Part shown: positions 60,198-64,000 of the stretch, piece by piece
Layout: the number at the start of each line of letters is the position of its first letter
How positions within the stretch are numbered: the first letter of the stretch is position 1
The notes under the pieces: generated by a model
Databases searched by the model: none
Told to the model about the DNA's origin: nothing
The model's input: only the letters and a program-made list of their open reading frames with translations
Made by a program: the position numbers and the translations under genes
Origin: VGBO01 sp964453335
GTDB taxonomy: Bacteria > Actinomycetota > Acidimicrobiia > Acidimicrobiales > CAIXPF01
Direction: 5' to 3'
Assembly (NCBI GenBank): GCA_964453335.1
Contig: CAYVOK010000001.1
Coordinates: 207,227 to 271,226 of the forward strand
DNA: 64,000 bases

Positions 60198-63100
60198 TCA
60201 ACCAAACAATCCAAAACTTGTAGTTCTAGCTGAAACAATATCGGTCCATCCAGTATAGATTGCTTGCACAGGACTATATGTGGTAGCGTAGTAGGGAATC
60301 TTTTTGCCGCTTCCAAAAATTCCATTAGCATTATATCCCCATGACCAAATTGTTCCATCTGATTTTAAAGCCATTCCATTATCATGACTGGCAGCCACTT
60401 TGGTCCATCCTGTTGATGCAAATAATTGAACTGGTGAACTATAGCCTTGATAATTATAAGGATATCCATTCTGCGGTGCGGTGTTTGTAATAGCTTGCCC
60501 GTCGCCCCATCCCCATAATGTTCCATCAGATTTTACAACCATAGTTGAATCAAATCCATCTGATGAAACATATATATAAGAACCACTTATTTGTGTTGGA
60601 GAACTTCTATGTATTTCATCATTTAATCCAAGCATTCCGCTGTAGTTTCTTCCCCAAGACCATAAAGTTCCATCTGTTTTTATTCCGAACAAACAAGAAC
60701 TGCCGACAATCATCTTCCAAGAACCAGTAATTGTTTGTGTCGGCACTAATTTGATTGTACTACCTGCCGTATTATCACCCCACAGTCCATAACCATTATC
60801 TTGTCCCCATAAGTATGCTGTATCATCGTTTTTAATTGCGGCAGAAACATATTGATTTCTAAAAACATATTTCCAGTCTGTATCTATTCCAATTTGTATT
60901 GGACTAGAACTATTGTTATTTCCTGGTAGGTTGCCCCACGCCCACAATGTTCCATCAGACTTAATAGCATTAACTGAGAATCTATAAATTGATAGTTCCG
61001 TCCATGTTCCGCCTACGCTTACTTGAACAGGCGAAGATCTGTGAACCAACAAATTAGTATTAGTGTCCAAAATGTATCCCCATGTCCAAAGAGTGCCATC
61101 TTTCTTGATTGCTCCCACACATGAATCGTAATAACTTAAATCCCCACTTGGTAATTTTGACCAAGATGAATTTGTAAATTCTTGTGTTGGGAAAGATTGT
61201 GGGTCTTTTGAATTGATACCAATTTCACCATATCCATTAGACCCCATTCCTAATAAACTTCCTGGTTGTGGAGTTGTTGTAGTGGTGCTAGTCGTAGGCA
61301 CAGGTGTAGTAGTTACATATGCAGCGCTTCTTGTTGCATAAACTCCATTTGAGTTGGCAGATAAATCTATCCAAGAGTTATCATTCGCTAAAGTTTGTAT
61401 TGGAGATGATACTTCATACCCAGCAGATGGATCTCCAGTTTGGTAATAATAATTTGAACCCCATGTCCATAATGTTCCGTCTGTTTTTGTTGCTGCAGAT
61501 GAATACTCTAGAGCAACGGGTTTTTTCCAAGTTGTTTCTGTTCCTACTTGGATAGGAGAGCTAATTGCCCTACCAGGTATATTTGTACCTAAACTGCCAT
61601 ATGCATTCCATCCCCATGCCCATAATGTGCCATTAGTTTTTGTAGCAAGCACATGATATCTGCTTGAACTTACATACGCCCATCCAGTTCCTCCTATTTG
61701 TATGGGGCTTGAATAATTACCGGTACTGTCATTATTCCCAAGTACACCCCAAGTAGAATTAGCACCCCAAGCCCATAAAGTTGTATCAGATTTTATAGCA
61801 TGAATAGCACTTGATTGACCATTAACATTAACAAAAATCCAATTATTTCCTCCAGCAACTGTTTGTGTTGGAGAACTTTGTAAGTTATAAGATATTTGGT
61901 TATTTCCAAGTTGTCCTGCCTCATTTCTTCCCCAGCACCATAAAGTTCCATCTGTTTTTATTCCTGCTCCATTTGCTCCAGAAATATTTACATATCTCCA
62001 TGTATCTGTTCCTATTTGTATAGGAGAACTATAGTTAACAACAGAATTATTTGGAAGATATTGCCCAAAACCCCATCCCCACAATGTATTATCACTTCTT
62101 ATAGCAAGAGTTGCAAAAGAACTTGAAGATACTATATTCCATGTGTTAGAAGTAATTTGAACAGGAGAAGATCTATTTTGTAATGTTCCATCTCCAAGTG
62201 CTCCATAATAAGCGTTCCATCCCCAAGCCCAAAGAGTTCCATCTGGTTTTATGGCAAAAGAGGATGCAAATCCAGTTATGTTAAATGGTAAATCTTGGTA
62301 TTGACTTGCGTCAATTGCTTGTGTTGGAGATTGATATATAACATTTCCGCTGTTATCTGCTGCGGATCCATAATACCTATTTCCCCATGTGTATAAAGCC
62401 CCAGGAGGTTGAGTTGTTGATGTTGTAGTAGTTGTAGTAGTTGTTGTTGATGTAGTTGTAGTAGTTGTTGTTGATGTAGTTGTAGTTGTTGTTGTTGATG
62501 TAGTTGTAGTTGTTGTTGGAATAAAAGACCTAATTTGAGTAAATCCTGCGTTACCCAAAGACTCAACATCAAGCCATGCAGTATCTGCAAAAATAGTTTG
62601 TGTTGGAGATGATATGGTTCCACCAAAAAGCTTATTATTACCTAAAGCCCCTTGTCCTCCTTGTCCCCATAACCATAAACTTCCGTCTGTTTTTAATCCA
62701 GCAGCAGCACCATTTGATTCAGGGACAACTTTTTTCCAATTTGTTGCACCAAGAGGATTTTGTACTGGCGAACTATACTGAATATTATTGTCTGCAATAA
62801 TCCTGCTGGTATTATATCCCCAGCCCCATAGTGTCCCATCTGTTTTTATACCAAAAACATCTATAAAATTAGAACTAATATATTTCCATGTTGTTCCTGG
62901 AAGAACTTGCACCGGAGAAGATCTGTGTACTGTAGTTCCATCACCTAATATTCCATGATAGCTTCTACCCCAAGACCATAGTGTATCATCATTTTTAATA
63001 CCAAATACAGCAAATGGTGTAATTATTGCTTGTTTCCAAGTTCCAGTTACTGTTTGTGTTGGAGAATTATAAGCCACAGAACCAATATTATTTCCACTTT

Positions 63101-64000
63101 GTCCATTTTTCAAATCTCCCCACATCCACAGTGTTCCATCTTGTTTCAAAGCAATTCCGGTGTATTCTCCTAAAGAAACCGAACTCCATGTTGTGTCTGG
63201 ACCAACTTGAATAGGAGAAGACGACCCAGCACCAGGAATTGCCCCAGAGTGATTTCTGCCCCAATACCATAATGTTCCATCTGTTTTAATTCCTGCAGCA
63301 TTATATGTTCCTGTTGAAACAGATTTCCAAGATGTTCCTGTAGGAAGAATCATAATTGGTGAAGATTTATCATTAAATCCGCCAGATGTAAGTATCCAAT
63401 TATCATTACCCCAACCCCATAATGTTCCATCTTCTTTTATAGCTAAGTTAGTTCCATATCCACCTGTACAAAGTGCTATACCGATCCAATTGCTAAGTGT
63501 TAATTCTTGTGTTGGAATACTATTATTTGTTGTTTTATTATTACCTGCACTTCCATAACCGTTATAACCCTGAGTAACTAAAGGTCCAAAAATTGGAGCT
63601 TCTGTTGTAGAGGTTGTAGTTGTAGTTGTAGTTGTGGTTGTAGTAGTTGTGGTAGTTGTAGGTGCTGGAGTTGTGGTTGTGGTTGTGGTTGTGGTTGTGG
63701 TTGTGGTTGTGGTTGTGGTGGTTGTAGGTGCTGGAGTTGTAGTAGTAGTTGTAGTAGTTGGAACTGGTGTGGTAGTAGTTGTAGTAGTTGGAACTGGTGT
63801 GGTAGTAGTTGTAGTGGTAGTTGTTGTGGTTGTTGTTGTGGTTGTTGTTGTGGTTGTTGTTGTGGTTGTTGGAACTGGCGTGGTAGTAGTTGTAGTTGTA
63901 GTTGTAGTTGTAGTTGTAGTTGGTACTGGCGTAGTAGTAGTTGTACTAGTCGTTGTGGTTGTAGTTGTACTAGTCGTTGTAGTTGTAGTTGGTACTGGTG
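60198..64000 (-). CDS. RCC1-repeat fibre/adhesin, three beta-propellers (5' end beyond window)
   Basis: An open frame from the window edge to TGA 60198, over 1,267 residues; the ATG at 63353 is internal, since the frame continues upstream into a Thr/Pro/Val linker. Three blocks, separated by Thr-rich linkers (~63605-64000, 62408-62525 and 61265-61320), each hold seven RCC1-like units (one G-x-x-x-x-W/M-G opening unit and six KxDGTLWxWG units), the number needed for a seven-bladed propeller. Probably a receptor-binding fibre. The real start lies outside the window. Confidence 0.8.
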   Translation of the reverse strand, partial: PVPTTTTTTSTTTTTTTSTTTTTPVPTTTTTTTTTTTTTTPVPTTTTTTTTTTTTTTTTTTTTTTTTPVPTTTTTTTPVPTTTTTTTTPAPTTTTTTTTTTTTTTTTTTTPAPTTTTTTTTTTTTTTTTSTTEAPIFGPLVTQGYNGYGSAGNNKTTNNSIPTQELTLSNWIGIALCTGGYGTNLAIKEDGTLWGWGNDNWILTSGGFNDKSSPIMILPTGTSWKSVSTGTYNAAGIKTDGTLWYWGRNHSGAIPGAGSSSPIQVGPDTTWSSVSLGEYTGIALKQDGTLWMWGDLKNGQSGNNIGSVAYNSPTQTVTGTWKQAIITPFAVFGIKNDDTLWSWGRSYHGILGDGTTVHRSSPVQVLPGTTWKYISSNFIDVFGIKTDGTLWGWGYNTSRIIADNNIQYSSPVQNPLGATNWKKVVPESNGAAAGLKTDGSLWLWGQGGQGALGNNKLFGGTISSPTQTIFADTAWLDVESLGNAGFTQIRSFIPTTTTTTSTTTTTTTSTTTTTTTSTTTTTTTTTSTTQPPGALYTWGNRYYGSAADNSGNVIYQSPTQAIDASQYQDLPFNITGFASSFAIKPDGTLWAWGWNAYYGALGDGTLQNRSSPVQITSNTWNIVSSSSFATLAIRSDNTLWGWGFGQYLPNNSVVNYSSPIQIGTDTWRYVNISGANGAGIKTDGTLWCWGRNEAGQLGNNQISYNLQSSPTQTVAGGNNWIFVNVNGQSSAIHAIKSDTTLWAWGANSTWGVLGNNDSTGNYSSPIQIGGTGWAYVSSSRYHVLATKTNGTLWAWGWNAYGSLGTNIPGRAISSPIQVGTETTWKKPVALEYSSAATKTDGTLWTWGSNYYYQTGDPSAGYEVSSPIQTLANDNSWIDLSANSNGVYATRSAAYVTTTPVPTTSTTTTTPQPGSLLGMGSNGYGEIGINSKDPQSFPTQEFTNSSWSKLPSGDLSYYDSCVGAIKKDGTLWTWGYILDTNTNLLVHRSSPVQVSVGGTWTELSIYRFSVNAIKSDGTLWAWGNLPGNNNSSSPIQIGIDTDWKYVFRNQYVSAAIKNDDTAYLWGQDNGYGLWGDNTAGSTIKLVPTQTITGSWKMIVGSSCLFGIKTDGTLWSWGRNYSGMLGLNDEIHRSSPTQISGSYIYVSSDGFDSTMVVKSDGTLWGWGDGQAITNTAPQNGYPYNYQGYSSPVQLFASTGWTKVAASHDNGMALKSDGTIWSWGYNANGIFGSGKKIPYYATTYSPVQAIYTGWTDIVSARTTSFGLFG
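63605..64000 (-). repeat. Thr/Pro linker microsatellite
   Basis: Degenerate repeats of GTAGTTGT/GTTGTGGTT type encoding runs of Thr broken by TPVPT and TPAPT. It reaches the window edge. The same repeat type occurs at 53765-53800, 54450-54530, 54640-55145, 59430-59570 and 62408-62520. Confidence 0.9.

Noticed and set aside
60198..63353. Complete RCC1 gene starting at 63353
   Set aside because: The same frame continues upstream through another RCC1 unit and linker to the window edge, so the Met is internal.
53700..64000. Dense short repeats that could suggest a CRISPR array
   Set aside because: The repeats are in-frame codons for Thr/Pro linkers, He_PIG and RCC1 domains; there is no constant repeat with unique spacers and no cas gene.

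Overview
This window is part of the genome of a large T4-like contractile-tailed phage (myovirus), AT-rich and densely coded on both strands. The diagnosis rests on recognisable relatives of T4 UvsX, gp32, gp41, UvsW, Dda, gp46/gp47, NrdA/NrdB, late sigma gp55, tail sheath gp18, tail tube gp19, neck gp13 and sheath-completion gp15. Shine-Dalgarno sites are common. The host cannot be named from the sequence. No tRNA, CRISPR array, insertion sequence, integrase or ribosomal RNA was seen. A 100-base run of N (54791-54890) is a scaffold gap inside a repetitive fibre gene.

Layout. 1-3700: a helicase fragment, small unknown genes, an amidoligase-like enzyme and an acyl carrier protein. 3684-13398 (all minus): replication, recombination and nucleotide genes (UvsX, gp32, dCMP deaminase, a sigma-like protein, gp41-like helicase, a second sigma-like protein and a short family A DNA polymerase). 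13399-13958: a 560-base gene-free region full of perfect hairpins, the best candidate here for an undescribed structured RNA or origin. 13959-19400: UvsW, Dda and several small genes with short-spaced late-promoter motifs. 19428-29286 (plus): gp47/gp46 nuclease, ribonucleotide reductase, a complete CTP synthase, a class II glutamine amidotransferase and a Holliday-junction-resolvase-like nuclease. 29279-48262: tail and head genes (gp26-like protein with a probable -1 frameshift extension, two tail-tube paralogues, sheath, gp15, neck proteins, large unknown head or virion proteins), with gp55 and a gp33 candidate embedded. 48347-53360: a homing-endonuclease-like gene, two methyltransferase-fold proteins and two glycosyltransferases. 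53424-64000 (minus): fibre or adhesin genes built from Thr/Pro-rich linkers, putative-Ig (He_PIG) repeats and RCC1 beta-propellers; the last gene runs off the window.

How it fits together. UvsX, UvsW, gp46/47, gp32, gp41 and Dda make a T4-type recombination-dependent replication system. RNR, dCMP deaminase and CTP synthase supply pyrimidine nucleotides. gp55 would direct late transcription from TATAAATA-type boxes; several such boxes sit only 4-8 bases from start codons, implying near-leaderless late messages. Several proteins share a short amphipathic N-terminus resembling the T4 capsid-targeting sequence. Glycosyltransferases beside mucin-like Thr/Pro linkers suggest, as a hypothesis, that the phage glycosylates its own fibres.
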